A DNA stretch of 64,000 bases from assembly GCA_965178125.1 (NCBI GenBank), contig OZ237758.1:310001-374000 (forward strand). The letters are read 5' to 3'. The stretch comes from Bilabrum cf. latius (Eukaryota > Bigyra: Bicosoecida > Bigyra > Bicosoecida). Below the pieces are notes generated by a model. That model was not told the origin of the DNA, searched no databases, and saw nothing but the letters and a program-made list of their open reading frames with translations. Of this stretch, positions 1-12,253 are shown piece by piece. The position numbers and the translations under genes were made by a program. Numbering within the stretch: position 1 is the stretch's first letter; each line of letters starts with the position of its first letter.

Positions 1-3000
1 GCGGCTTGCGTCATCCGTGGTATCTCTCGCTGCCTTGTCTGGCTGCTTTGGGGAGGTAGCAGAAGCAGCTGCCGTCAGAAATGCACCCTCTCCCTGCCCC
101 TGCCCTTGCTATCGACCAAGCTGCGGAGTGCGCGGCGATGTCTGCAAGGAACGCGGTGATACAGACCCAGGCGATACCATAGCGCCTCGCCTCACTTTCA
201 CCGGCTGCCTCGGTGCGACCTGGGCTCTGCACGAGCACGCGGCAGCACTGATAGCGGCCGCTACCCACGCGGGATGCCCGGGCAGGAAGCACATGTACCT
301 CGATTTATGGCTACTACTGGCGGAGCCCGCACCACCCGTTGGCCCACTGGAGCCAGGAGCAGATCCACCTGCTAGCTGCGCCCCCGATTCCACCCCCATC
401 ACAGAGTATGCCATCCGCTCGACCCCGATGGGCTGTCTCGAAGCCTGCCTCTCGATAGCCGCTTCGAGGATGCTGACCCTCGCAGACCACTGTCGCCAAC
501 ACCCCTGGATGGTGGCCGCAGCTCCGTGCTTACGACGGTTGCGCGTGCGACGGATCCACATCCGCTGGACCAGGGTGGCTGCCTCGTACTCGCGTCGCTG
601 GTAGTGCGACAGTGCCAGCATGGCCTCATCTCCGTCGTATACCTGGGAGAGAGAGGACCGGCGGGATCGAGCGCTGGGTCTCGGCTAGATGGACTTCATG
701 ACGTCCTGCAGCTCTCTCTCTAGCGCCACCGCCTTATCTTCATCATCCGAATCGAGATCTTTGTCGTAGCGCGCGTCAACACCGCCCTCCTCGGTGCGCA
801 CGTCCTGCATCATTTGGTCCAGCGCCGCCATGGCCTCCTCCGCTTCTTCCGCCGCCTCGCCGCCCCGCTCCATCTTTGCCTCCAAAAAGGACCGCTAGGC
901 CGCCAGGCGATTCTTCGTTGCGATCATGGACTCCTTGCGCTTGAGCAAGGCGTCCTTGCGCGCGAGCGCCGCCAGCTGCGACTGCGAGATCCCAGCGGCG
1001 GCCTCCTCGAAGGCGGCGAGAGCGTGGGGGGACGAGGAGCGCCCCGCCCTGGGGCTGGACTCGGACCCGCTGGACAGCAGGCTGCGAGGGGAGGAGCGCC
1101 CATCCCTAGAATCCCCTGCCACGGCTAGGTCGGGCAGCTTGGGCCTCTACGCATCGTGGCCGGTTGGCGACGCGGCTGTGGCCGGGCGGACGCTCTGGAA
1201 CGACTGCTCGTCTCGATCGCTCGTCAATCCTCGCCCCTCCACCGTCTTGGGGCGCCCTGACAAAGCCGAGGATCGTCCACGAGCGGGCGACCTGGTCGCG
1301 TTGTCCCCGGATGGAGTCCCCCCGACCATCCTTGGCGTGGTCGTTCGCTTTGGCTGCAGCTTTGGGGCGCCTCGGAGCAGCCAACCCGAGAGGGAGGCGG
1401 TAGTTTTTCTCCTCCACAGCCACACCTTTGCCACTGCCTGGACTGCTCGCACAACCGCGTCAATGTTGTGCAACCTCGGCTGGCTGCCCCGCCGACCGGT
1501 TCCACCGGCCATCATGGATAGCTTGTGGGACCGATTGAGTCTCGAGCTGCGACCTCCTCTGCTGCCTCGGCTCTTGCCCATGGAGGACGTGGGCGACGAG
1601 GGGGGCTCCGGAATAGAGACGCTGTCTTTCGCAAGCCGCAGCACATCGCTGTCCTGCCCACGCCTCTCTTTCATCGTCGGGGTGGGTGGCGGCGCCGGCG
1701 AGCCGCCGCGGGAGCTGCCGTCTGCACTCAGCCCCGACTCGTGGTACCGTTTCAGCGCTGCCAGGAAGGGGCTGGAAGGGCGGCCGGTCCCGTCGTCGGC
1801 TTCGAGAACGCGACCGCCTGCAGCGTGCACCGCAGCGACCAGAACCCTGACGGCTGACGGTGTGCTGTCGCTCAACCGAGACCCCACCCCGCTGCCTCCG
1901 TGGATGCCCGTGTGCAGCTGAACGGCTGCCTGTCGCAGCCGGCCGTTCACAAAGCGCCGCACCTCTTCGGCTGGCATCGTTGCAATGCGATGCATGCGAT
2001 CTACCTCTGCCAGCACCACGGCCAGCTGTATGGCGTCCAGCATCAGTAAGAGCTCAGCGTCGGCGACAGCCTGCGAGCCGGGCGTCTCGCCGGCCGCTTC
2101 ACCCGCTTCGTTTCGGTCGGTCCCCTCCAGCGCCCGCACTACGTCCCCAGGGACGATAAGCCTGGGCGTGAGCCTAGGCATGGTGTCGAGAGTCCATGGC
2201 AACGATGCGGTGGCGTCTTTTCCGGATCGGATCTCGCTCAGCTGTCGCCTGGCCCGCTCGACCCCGGGTTCCTGGGCCAGTCTGATGGCAGCGATGGCTG
2301 CCTGCGATGCGTCTGTGCCCTCAAAGGCAGCCCGCCACAGCGACATCACTCGCTGCACCTCTGTTGCGGCTGCCCGGAGGTGCTGCGATGGCGATGCCTC
2401 CGAGGAAAACTGCGGGTCCGGAGCGGACAAAATGGGCGTGGCTGCAGGGGGCAGCGCGGCCATGGCCGCTCGCAGGGCGGAGGGTGGAGGCGCCGTCTGT
2501 TTGACCCTCTGCGTAGCCAAGAGCTCCCGCCGCCTCGCACTCATGGGCTCCACGAGCTCGCCTCCCTGGCCCGTTCCCCGCGCAGGCGCAAAGCCGGCGG
2601 CCGACGTGTGTTGACTGCTGCCCACACGGACGCTGCCTCGCAACCCCATATCAGCATTGCTAGCACCTGCCTCATCCATTGGATTCGAAGGGTGCGCTCT
2701 CGCTAGCTGGGTGGCGGCATGTTGTTCTGCAGGATGGACGAGATGCCCGTCCAACTGGCACAGCCAGCACCGGATCCTCTCCATCCCTCCTGGGTGACCT
2801 CCACCAGCAACCGATGCAGGCCCGCCGTGACCGGCGGACCCCGTTCCCCTGCGAGTCGGACCTGTTTCATCGTCATCGACGGGCCCCTGCCCCTGCCAAA
2901 TTCCACCATTGCTGGTGTGCCGCCCCATCTGCAGGCACACGAGCAGGCACAGCCTCCGCACGAGCCGCAGGATCTCTCGCCTGGCACTCGAGCGAATCTG

Positions 3001-4247
3001 CACGCTTCCCCCCCCGCCTGCCACCGAGGATGACAAAGAAGCCAGGCTGCTGGCTCGGTCTCTCATTCCGTGCGAGGACCTGCTCGCGACTGCGGGCAGC
3101 ATCATGGAAAGGGACTGCCTGTGACCGTGGTCCGCGTCCCCGCGCATCTCCATGCTGGCTAGTGCGGAGACCAGCCCAAGACCTGCCCGTCTGCCAGTGG
3201 TGGCTGCTGGGAGTGATGCCACTGCGGTCACTGCAGCAGGAGGGGCCCCTGTCGGACCTGTGACGCGCTTGTTCCCTGGTTTGTTCCCTGGCTTGGACGC
3301 CGACAGGCTCTCCCCGCGCACCCCCAGGCTGGAGGCATCGGCGTCGTCGGGCCCTGCCCGTCCGCCCATGGCCTGAGTTGCTGCAATCGCAAGGTAGTCC
3401 GGCAGCAGCCCAGCAGCATGCATGGTCCCATCGGCATGGCCCGATTCCGTTCCGAGTCCAGCTACATCCATGCCGCTGCTGCTGGGTCCGATCGAAGCGA
3501 AACTGCCTGCAACGGCATCTGGGCCAGCCTTTGTCGGCTTGCTGACCAGCGGCAGGAGAGGGTGCCATCTCTGGGCCAAGTGGACCACAGTTTCTTCGGT
3601 TCCGTTGGTCGCAGACGTGTGCTCTCCTTCACCATAGGCAAAGGAGGCGATGCTCGCTCGCGCAGTCTCCTCTGCCGGTGCCGGCCACAAGGCCCTCAGC
3701 AGGCCCGGATTCGAATGCAGTGTAAGCACCCGCAAGCTCTGCAGCTATCCCAATGAAATAATATCAGACCAACTTGTTAAGTGGTTCTCGTGGAGATACA
3801 AGACTGATAGGAACGGCATGCTAGCCCAAGCCGAGCTAGTGCCAAGACTCTGAATGTTGTTCCTGGCCAAGTCAAGCTTGATAAGGTGACTAGCTGAAAC
3901 CCTTGGTTGAATCACATGCTCCAACTACATCGGGAATGTTCTGTCTTCGAATATTGCCGGCAAACGCTCCAATTTATTTCCGTGGAGGAATGCTGCCTGC
4001 GGCAGAGACAGGGATCGCAAGCAGTATGGCCCAAAGTGAATGCAGACGCACGGTATTCATAGACAATAAAATACCCTCAACTCCTTACGGCAAGCTGTGC
4101 TGTCTGGGCCAAGTCGTGGTTCTCGCCTTGCGATTCATCCACCGGAGCAGCTTGCAACAGCTCAGACTGCAATGCCGCATCGTCAATCCCAGCAGACGCT
4201 CTAACGAGCACGGCTATTGTGGATGTTAAAATTGACGAGTCGTCCAT
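1..4247 (-). CDS. LRRIQ3-like leucine-rich repeat and IQ motif protein (3' end beyond left edge)
   Basis: Two exons: 4247-4089 (ATG, 53 codons) and 3996 to the window edge. The 92-nt intron 4088-3997 starts GTAAGG and ends CCGCAG. About 1,385 residues are visible and no TGA or TAA interrupts the frame. In-frame TAG occurs at 1147, 895, 685 and 109, among others. Residues 54-160 are leucine-rich repeats, including LIKLDLARNNIQSLG, LSVLYLHENHLTSW and LQSLRVLTLHSNPGL. They resemble the LRRs of human LRRIQ3 (LIKLDLHGNQIKSL). A long Ala/Ser/Gly-rich region follows. IQ-type calmodulin-binding motifs lie near 1460 (VQAVAKVWLWRRK) and 600-510 (ATLVQRMWIRR, AATIQGCWRQW). LRRIQ family members are mostly linked to cilia, but the role here is inferred. 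The start was chosen because TGA lies in frame just upstream of exon 2 inside the intron and because splicing restores the LRR frame. Confidence 0.72.
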
Positions 4248-4586
4248 GCTTGACGAAAATCTTCCAGCCAGACCCTAATCGTAGGTTGCCGTTGACGCCC
4301 CGACGTCGCTTCTGATCTTCTTCTTGAAAATGGTGTGGTCGCAAACTTTGGCTTGCCACTGGGTTGCATACTCTCTGCCACCAAGAGCCTTGGTCAAATG
4401 GCATGCTACTAGCCGCGACTGCCTTGACAACAGCGGGGAAGGCCATGTACCTTGGCGGCCTATCCACCACGCCCCCTAGAGACCGTGGCAAGCGCGTGCT
4501 TGAATCATGCATGCTGCTCGCGCTGCTCACTCGTCATAGCAGGCACACATCCGAAGAGCTGGATTTTCAGTCATAGCGGTTGGATC
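4248..4586. promoter_or_regulatory. Divergent intergenic region, LRRIQ3-like / DAPB
   Basis: 339 bp separate the two start codons, which point away from each other. It presumably holds both promoters and the 5' untranslated regions. I see no recognisable motif, RNA gene or further ORF that is supported. Confidence 0.4.
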
Positions 4587-5447
4587 ATGGCAGGCGCAGC
4601 TGGATCTAGTAGCTCCAAGATCAAGGTTGGTATTCTGGGTGCAGCTGGCCGCGTTGGACGCCGGTTGTTGGCGTTGGCATCGGAGGATGCAGAGTTTGAA
4701 GTTGTCTGCGCAATAGTCCGAGAGGGCTCAAGCGCTCGCGGGAAAGCCGTAAAGGATGTCGAGCCTTAGATTAAGACAGGTACATCCTGGGAGCTTCTTG
4801 AATGCAACACGGAAGAATCGGTGGACGCTTTGCCTGACGTTGTCATTGATTTTAGCAGCGCCGATGCCATGGTTGCGCACTGCAATCGATTGGCAGAGCG
4901 AGGAGTTGCGTTTGTTTCGGGAACAACGGGGCTCAGCGATGCCCACAGAACAGCTCTAGCAGAAGCATCGAAGAAAGTGCCTGTTTTGTGGGCGCGTAAC
5001 TTCAGTCTAGGCGTGAACCTGATGCAGCGAGTGTGCGCTGACGTTGCCAAGGCGCTCGGGCCGGCCTTCGACATTGAGATCACAGAGGCACACCACAACC
5101 GCAAGGCAGACGCCCCATCTGGAACAGCGATGGCGATCGCGGAGTCGATCTGCAGCAGCCTGGGGAAGGACCCCAAGGCCACCCTGCGCCACGGGCGTGA
5201 GGGCCGCACCGATGCCAAGCGAGTGGAGGGCGAGATAGGCATGCACGCCCTTCGGATGGGCGCCGTGGTGGGCGAGCACACCGTCAACTACGCCTCTGAT
5301 TTCGAGCGGGTGGAGATTTCTCACCGCGCCCAGACGAGGGATGTCTTCGCGAGCGGAGCGCTCACGGCTGCCAAGTGGATCGCGGCAAAGAAGGCGGGCG
5401 GGGGCTCGGGTCAGTTCGACATGAATGACGTGCTGTTCGGCAGCTGA
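4587..5447 (+). CDS. DAPB: 4-hydroxy-tetrahydrodipicolinate reductase (DapB type)
   Basis: A single exon of 286 codons ending in TGA. DapB reduces the dipicolinate intermediate with NAD(P)H in the diaminopimelate route to lysine. The N-terminal nucleotide-binding motif GILGAAGRVGR lies around residues 14-24. FVSGTTGL is near residue 110. The family signature EAHHNRKADAPSGTA, which carries catalytic His and Lys residues, is near 166-180. It ends in the usual FDMNDVLFGS-type C-terminus. Its length fits the family (about 270). One in-frame TAG at 4767-4769 falls in a variable linker after the Rossmann start. No targeting peptide is visible from this ATG, so a cytosolic location is likely. A non-ATG upstream extension is open but unsupported. 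In eukaryotes this gene is usually of plastid or bacterial descent. Confidence 0.9.
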
Positions 5448-5667
5448 GTGGACGCGCACGAGTGCCGAGTACCTCGCAGGTTGGTGGCATAGCTTGACCC
5501 GATTGGTGGATGACACGAGCTGGTTGGTGGCATTTAGAATCCACGATTGCTCAATGCATGATTTTCATCCACCTTTTGGTGGTCTAATCCACGATTATTT
5601 GCTTTGCAAAAGTTAAGTCTCACATTACATAGCCCTCGTACGTATACAACGCCACAAGCCTGCACAC

Positions 5668-7734
5668 TCACGATCGGGGCGGCATGTCCACAGAGAGCGA
5701 GAACCCACCCGAAGTGGCCACCGGGTCGGCACCACGACCTGCCGCAGTAGCCGCAGCCGCTGCGTGGTCATCGATCGTGGCAGCGCCCTGCAGCTCGCGG
5801 GCCGGAGGTGCAGCAGACGTGTCGAAAAGCATCCTAGTGCTAGACCCGCTGCCGACTCCGCCAGGCACCATGGCCCCCCCTCCCCCACCACTGGAGCTAG
5901 AAGCTGCTACGGTCGCAACGGCGCTGCCAGCACCTGCTCCGGCTCCCTGCAGCGCGGCGGACCTCCTCTCCGCTGCAGCTGCCTCCGCCACGGGGACCCA
6001 CCCGCTGTGGATGGGCCTCCCCGCCCTGGCCTCCGCGAGAGCTACCTATTTGACCCACTCGTCGTCTTTGTCGATGAAGGCCTGCAGTGCAGCCGCGCTG
6101 GCCCTGGGGCCGGGCGCTGCGGGTGGCGCCATGGGTGGTTTCCCAGCATCTATAGAGCTCGCAATGCCGCCGCTGCTTGTCTCGGCATGGCCACCGTCGG
6201 CTCCAGGTGCAGCCGCGGATGCGCTGGCAGCGATTGAAACGCTGCGGTTGCTGCCCCCGGCCGCGACACCAACCGAACTGCCGCTGCCCTTGGGCGCAGC
6301 CGAAGCAGCCGTATTCGCAGGATGCACAGCATCTGCATCTTCGCCAGACCCCACCGCACCCCCAAGCGCCCTGATTGTGTCCCGTAGCCTTGCTTGATCC
6401 TCCTCGCCGGCAGCCGCCTACAGCGCCCTCTGTGCCAGCTGCACGGGGGTCGACCCACTGGCGTCAGACGCACTCGCTGATGCACCGCCTGTGTCCAGCA
6501 ACCACTCGCACACCCGGGGCATTCCAGACCGGGCTGCAACATGCAGGGCCGTGCAGAAATCGGTCTCGGCGACCGCCACATCGAAGCCCCAGCCCCCTTC
6601 TTTGAGTGCCTGCAGCACCTGGATGCACGCGCCCTCCCTTCCTCTCTCTCGCGCCTCCTTGTGCTCTGCCAGCACCTGCATGTGCTGCGCGCCCACCCCC
6701 AGCTCTCGCCCCTACCTGGCCTGCAGTTCCCTAGCACCCTCCACAGCACCAAGCGTCATGCCAGCCGGGGCATCCGGCGCATCCTCATCCCCCGCTGCAC
6801 TAGCCGGTGCAGAAGCTTCCGCACTACTAGCAGAAGATGAATCCCCACCTTCTTTACTTTCGGAGGCTCCAGCTCCCGGCTCGCCAGAAGGAGCGGTTGA
6901 AGATCCACTGTGCGACTATCCAACCGACCCACCTGCGGATCCACCAATAGCGGCGACATCCGCATATGTGTGTTGTTCTGACCCACCGGTCGTCTCCCCA
7001 GCACCAGGCCTGGCCGATGCAAGGGTGCCAGCACGCGCTTCTCTAAGATCCACCAATCGATCCGCCGGTCCCGCGGGCCTGGAGGACGCACCGAGCACTG
7101 CCCACAGTGGTGCCAGGCTGGGGTCGTCTGGGCGCATGCGGGCGCCGCGCACCCCCTCCCGATTGCGGAATCCCTCCTGCACCATGTACCTGACTAGGAG
7201 CCAATGTCCCCCCGCGCATGCTTCCCTGGCTATCTTGGCGACAAAGTACTGGAGCATCTCTCCGTCCCTGGCCGACTGAGTCTGCCGCACGATCTCCGGC
7301 AGCTTGCCCTTTTTGGCCAAAGCAACCAGGCCTGCGCCCTGCTTCATGAGCGCGGTAACATATTCTGGTGTTGATTTACGCAGCGATGCTAATCTTCGCA
7401 TTTCCTCTTCGGGAGTTTCAGTGGGCGTAAATACTCCTCGCCTCTACTGCGACCCGACTTGGCGGCCGCCGTCATTCCCGATCAGCCTTCCTAACAAATG
7501 GCCATTCTGGCCTGGACGAATTGGTAAAGCACTCAAATGCAGCGCAGACGGGGCAACTCTGATCCCAGTGGCTGCTTCCGTTTCGCCAGCAGGGACGGGA
7601 CGACCGGCAGCAGCACCCGTAGAGGGTCCCACCGGGGAATTATCGGCCAATTCCTGCTCCGCCATCATAGCTGCAAGCATAGACGAATTAAAAACCCGGG
7701 TAGCCGGCTTCGTGGATTCATTTGCCCTTGCCAT
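5668..7734 (-). CDS. Ankyrin-repeat protein 1, low-complexity rich
   Basis: A single exon of 688 codons from ATG 7734 to TGA 5668-5670, with in-frame TAG at 7444, 6916, 6753, 6415 and 6043. A clear ankyrin repeat (TALHVAARSGMPRVCEWLL, then STPVQLAQRAL) lies near residues 410-445. Weak ankyrin-like helices (GHWLLVRYMVQEGF) lie near residues 170-200. The rest is Ala/Ser/Gly-rich and probably disordered. Ankyrin repeats mediate protein-protein contacts and no enzymatic domain is seen. The ORF is open upstream of this ATG, but the part beyond it contains no other ATG and runs into the neighbouring gene, so 7734 is preferred. The start is only 141 bp from that of FAM21 on the other strand. Function unknown. 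Confidence 0.65.
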
Positions 7735-7875
7735 GCTCAAAGAATTCGGTACTTTATGCGCGGTTGCATTTTCGAAGATAGTTCCGGTTTGGGGTAGTAC
7801 CAAAGTAACGAGCACTAAAATATTCAAGATTTCTGAGCATGTCGGCAAAGAAAGGCGTCCTTCGTACCAAGTGCA

Positions 7876-10800
7876 ATGGCAGAGCAACCGCCGCCCGGGC
7901 GGCTTGAGCAGTAGCTCGCTGTTCTCAGCAGATTCGGCGGGGATGGAAGCCGATCCCTGACGCAGGATATCAGTGTAAGCCAGCAGTGTGTATCATCTTG
8001 CTAGGAAGAGTTCGCCTATCAGGCAATACGTTTGACTGCATGTGCAACTGGTTATAACTATCGCAGCTGTTTAAAATACTGGAGGACTTCTCGGACACGT
8101 TCCAGGGCCAGGCGAAGGTAAGACTTGCGCACAACCACGATCTTGTTTCTTGAGAGCCGTGTGCTATTCTTTTTGCACATCACACAAGTTCTGTAGGATG
8201 TCCCGCAGTCTGTGATTGATGATCTGGAGGACCTCCAGTTTCAGGCCGAGGCCACTGAGACTCAGCTGCAGTCAACCGTGAACAGCTTGATGCTGCTGGC
8301 TGAAGTGCAATTCGTCGAAAATGTGAGGATTACCCGTCACCACGGCTGAATCACCGGGTTAACAGACGCATTTAAATCATTTGTGCCCCTATTATGACTG
8401 TGGTATCACGTTGACCCGCGAGCACCCCTTCACACATCCATGTCGCAGCGCGTCATCGACGAGGACGAAATCACCCGTGCGGACAGCGAGCGCAAGACCC
8501 AGGACTCGGCGGGAGAGGAAAGCAAAGCCGCTGAGGATCAAGACGCAGCCGCAGCTACCTCCTAGGCGAGGGGTCCCATGGAAGAGGCCTTGCTCGCGGG
8601 CGTGGAGGCCCTCTCCTTGGACCCCGTCTTCCTCGACGCTAACCCCGTTGAGGCCTTGGAGATGGGGACCCGCAGGAGGCACTGGCGGGGAGCAGAGGCC
8701 GACCAGTACGACGAGCCGCTGCCCTTTGTGATCGGCACCCAGGACTTCGTGAACAGTGACGACGTGGGTCTCGACGTCGAAGATGAGGAAGACGAGGAAG
8801 AGATGGCGGCGGCGGGAGGCTATGCCACCGTCGCTCCCACCGAAGGGCACGACCCAGCCGCTGCCAGCATCGCGGCAGGGGAGTCGCCGTTCGGCCCCGA
8901 CCCGAGCGTTGTGGGAGGCGGGTACGGTGTAGGACAGGATCACGCTGGCGGTGCTGCTGCCGGCGGCAATGGCGAAGTTCCGTACGGCAACGTGCCCGGC
9001 AGCGACCCTGCCGCGCCATACGCGGCAAGTAACTCCGCTGACCTGCCTCCAGATGGACAGTCCCCCTTCGACCAGCGAGGTCCAATGCCAGGAGGGGCGG
9101 CCATGGCGAGCGACCAGCCGCAGCCAACGGGTGCCCCCGCAGGAGCTGGGGGCTTTGGGACCGCGCCGGGGGCTGCCGCCGTTCAGGGCCAGCCACCTTC
9201 CGGTGGCGGCCACGTGGACGAGATGGAGGACGATTTGAGCAGCGGCAGTGACGAGGAGGGCTTCGGCGGGCCGGGGGTTCACGACGATGTGGATGCGATC
9301 GGGGGAGAGGAGGACGACGAGGAGGAGGAGGCACTGCTGGCCTCGGTAGCGGGCGGCAGGGGCGCGCCTGGGCCAGGACCTGGGCCAGCGAGGGGGGAGG
9401 AGGATGACTTGTCGGAGGACTCGCACGGCGATGGCGATCACGAAGCGGCGCCGCAGGCACAGGTGCTCGCCTCGCGTGGCGGGGTTGCAGCCGAGCTAAA
9501 CGCCAGGCTGGGCGTGGCTCCCCGACCCAAGCCAGCCGCCAGCAACCCGACGGCTTCGACGGCGGTCGTACCGCACGCCGACGATGGGGGTGAGGAGGAG
9601 GACGACGATCTTTTCGCCCCCGTCTCTTCCAGCTCGCCTGCCCCTGCCCCAGCACCGGCTCCTTCACGTGCGCGTGCACCCGCACCGGCACCGGCACCTG
9701 CACCCGCAGCACGCGCGCCCAGCAACGATGGCCTCGACGACCTACTAGGCGAGGACGACGGCGGCCTGTTCGGAAATGAGGGCGGCAGCAGCAGAAAGGC
9801 AGCCCCCGGCGCCAGCGCTCGGAGGGCGGTGCCCTCTTCTCGTCGCAATACGGGGGGCGGGGGCGGCGGCCTGTTTGACGACGAGGACGAAGACGAGATT
9901 TTCGCGCTAGAGGACGTGAAGCCTGCTCCCAAGGCAAGACCAGCGGCAAGCGGCCGGGCCAACAGGCCGACTGGGGCAGCCCGTGCCCCCGCGGCCGCCA
10001 GCAGCTCGTCTCTGTTTGATGACGATGGCCCCTCGGGGCTAGGCGGCATGGACGACCTCGGGCTGGGTGGTGGCGGCGGGGATCTCGATCTCGGATTCGG
10101 TGGGCTGGGTGGCTCTGGCGGAGGCCTCTTCGCCGACATGGATGGGGAGGAGGCCAGGCCGCGCGCGCAGCCAGCACCAGCACCCGCGAAATAGGACCCG
10201 CCCAAGCCTCCGAAGTCGACACCACCCACGAACACGAGAGCACCGGCACCGGCACCGGTACCAGCGCCAGCGCCAGCGCCAGCACCAGCACCAGCGCCAG
10301 CGCCAGCACCAGCACCAGCACCAGCACCAGCTCCTTCAGGCGGCATGGATCTATTTGGTGATGATGACGGCGGTGCAGACTAGACTGCAGACTCTGGCAT
10401 CGCCGGGGGACTTGGTGATGACATCGGTGGACTGTTTGCTGCCGATGAGCCAGCGGCCACACCTGCCCCTGCCCCAGCCCCTGCACCCGCTGTTGACGCT
10501 GCTGCTGCAGATGCTGCTTCCGAGCAAGATGAGGATGCAGGCAGTGGCGCTGGCATGCGCACGTCAGGTGGGACTCGCCTCCCTCCTGGTGCGCGCAAGC
10601 TGCCCTTCCCCATGCCTGGCGTGCGGCCCAACGCGGGCCCCCGGCCAGCCGCCGTGTCCCGGCCCGCAGCGCATGACAGCGACAGCGACGGTTGGGGCAG
10701 CGGTAGCGACAGCGAGAGAGATTTGGCGCCGCCACCACCAGCGCCGCCGGTTGCTGCGCCTGCGCCAGAGCCAACACCAGCGCCCGCAGCTGGGGCGACT

Positions 10801-12039
10801 CAGCCGTCAGGGACTGCGGCCGATGGAGACGATTCAGACGGGTCGAGTGATGGCGGTGCACCGCTTGTGTCTGCCACAAGTGGGACTCGCCTCCCTCCTG
10901 GTGCGCGCAAGCTGCCCTTCCCCATGCCTGGCGTGCGGCCCAACGCGGGCCCCCGGCCAGCCGCCGTGTCCCGGCCCGCAGCGCATGACAGCGACAGCGA
11001 CGGTTGGGGCAGCGGTAGCGACGAGGACGGAGCACCACCGCCACCACCACCAGCTGCGGAGCCGGCGCAGGCACCGGCAGCTGCTGCTGCATCGTCTGTT
11101 TCCCCCAGGCGCGTTCAGTTCGACCTATCGGGTGCCGCAGATGAGAGCCAGAGCCAAGCCTCGTCACCCGCGGCATCGGAGCCTCCCAAAGCCTCGCCGG
11201 AGGATGCGTTCGGCGGGGGGTTGTTTGACGCCGGCACGGACGACTTGCCGGACACAGCGCCCAGCGGGAGCGGTGTCGACGACCAGGCGCAGGACTTTGG
11301 GACGCTGTTCGGCGCCTCTGGCGACGATGCTGGAGCGAATTCGCCACCACCTGCCCCAACCCCGACTCCGGCTCCCGCAGCATCCAGCACAGCAGATGCT
11401 GGAATCGAAATAATCAGTGACGATGAGGGCGATGCGGACGGCGGCTCCTCTGCGCCTCCCAGGCGAAGGGGAGGGCCAGGACGGCGAAGAGGGCGGGCTG
11501 CAGCAGCAGTACCGGCACCAGCGGCAGCCCCTGTTGCGGCAGATCCGTTTGGTGGGCAGGACCTCAGTTTCGGGTCCGGTGACTTTGGAGGGTTCGGCAG
11601 CTCGGCCACCTCGGGCTAGTCAGCGGCTCAGGCGGGGGAACAAGTCGCGCCCAGCGGCACTGCCGCAGCTAGCAGCGACCCGTTTGGAGAGCAGGAGATC
11701 TCGTTCGGGGGTAATAGTGACGAGGAGGACGGAGGGGCGCCGCCACCACCGCCCGCCTCTGCTTACGGTGCCGCTGGTGGAGGTGTCGCATCGGAGGAAT
11801 CGAGTGGAAATAATGGCAGCTCCGCGGTGGATGCATTCGGGGCTGGGGGATTCGGCGACTTGTACGGCGACGCAGGTGGCGATGCAGCTGGGGAGACAGG
11901 GGATGCTGGATTTGGCGATTTGTTCGGTGGAGGGGGCGAGGACGAGGATGGTGGCGGTGCGCCCCCACCGCTGCCAAGTGGAGAGGCCGGCGACGACCTC
12001 GATGGGATCTTGGGGGAGGAGAAGGGCCTCTTTGACTGA
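7876..12039 (+). CDS. WASHC2: FAM21 / WASH complex subunit 2
   Basis: Exons 7876-7974, 8067-8117, 8197-8322 and 8449-12039 give about 1,288 residues. Introns are 92, 79 and 126 nt, all GT-AG and in phase 0. FAM21 is the long-tailed subunit of the WASH complex, which drives actin branching on endosomes and binds retromer. The head domain is spread over four exons: SLTQDISLFKILEDF, LMLLAEVQFVENRVIDED and PLPFVIGTQDFVNSDDVGL (near residue 182) match human WSLAADSALLHFLQEF, LMLSNTQFIENRVYDEE and PLPYLIGSKLFMEQEDVGL. The tail carries many acidic LF-type motifs (GLFDDEDEDEIF, SSLFDDDGPSG, DLFGGGGED) typical of retromer and capping-protein binding. In-frame TAG occurs in exon 1 (LEQ-TAG-LAVL), at 10192, 10381 and 11617, and elsewhere. 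The tail holds an (Ala-Pro)n run and an internal duplication. Confidence 0.93.
10228..10336 (+). repeat. (Ala-Pro)n low-complexity run in FAM21
   Basis: Imperfect GCACCA/GCGCCA repeats encode alternating Ala and Pro in frame. This is an unstable minisatellite-like coding stretch, and shadow ORFs on the other strand come from it. Confidence 0.9.
10568..11022 (+). repeat. 143-bp exact direct duplication in the FAM21 tail
   Basis: Bases 10568-10710 and 10880-11022 appear identical and lie 312 bp apart, a multiple of three. Each encodes a segment beginning GTRLPPGARKLPFPMPGV and ending DSDSDGWGSGSD. Identity at third positions points to recent duplication or gene conversion. Confidence 0.9.
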
Positions 12040-12253
12040 AATGGTAACGCTGAAGGATGAATGTTTAGATTATTCCAAAGTCTTTAGCTTGGACCCAAAT
12101 CGCGGTCTTGATGTCACCTTGGTTTTAGCCGACTTTGCCCATCTAGATGCCGGTTCCTTTGCAATCTTGGGTTCGCCGCAGCGCACGCAATAGCGTTCGC
12201 TGTAGCAGTAGTACTTAATCTGCGATTGCTAGCGCGACGGGCAATCGAGAGCA

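Noticed and set aside
3418-3756. Short plus-strand ORFs over the LRRIQ3-like gene
   Set aside because: They are shadows of the minus-strand LRR reading, which is supported by motif and splice evidence.
8639-11383. 914-codon minus-strand ORF antisense to FAM21
   Set aside because: It is an Arg/Pro/His-rich shadow of the GC-rich, repeat-laden FAM21 tail and has no domain.
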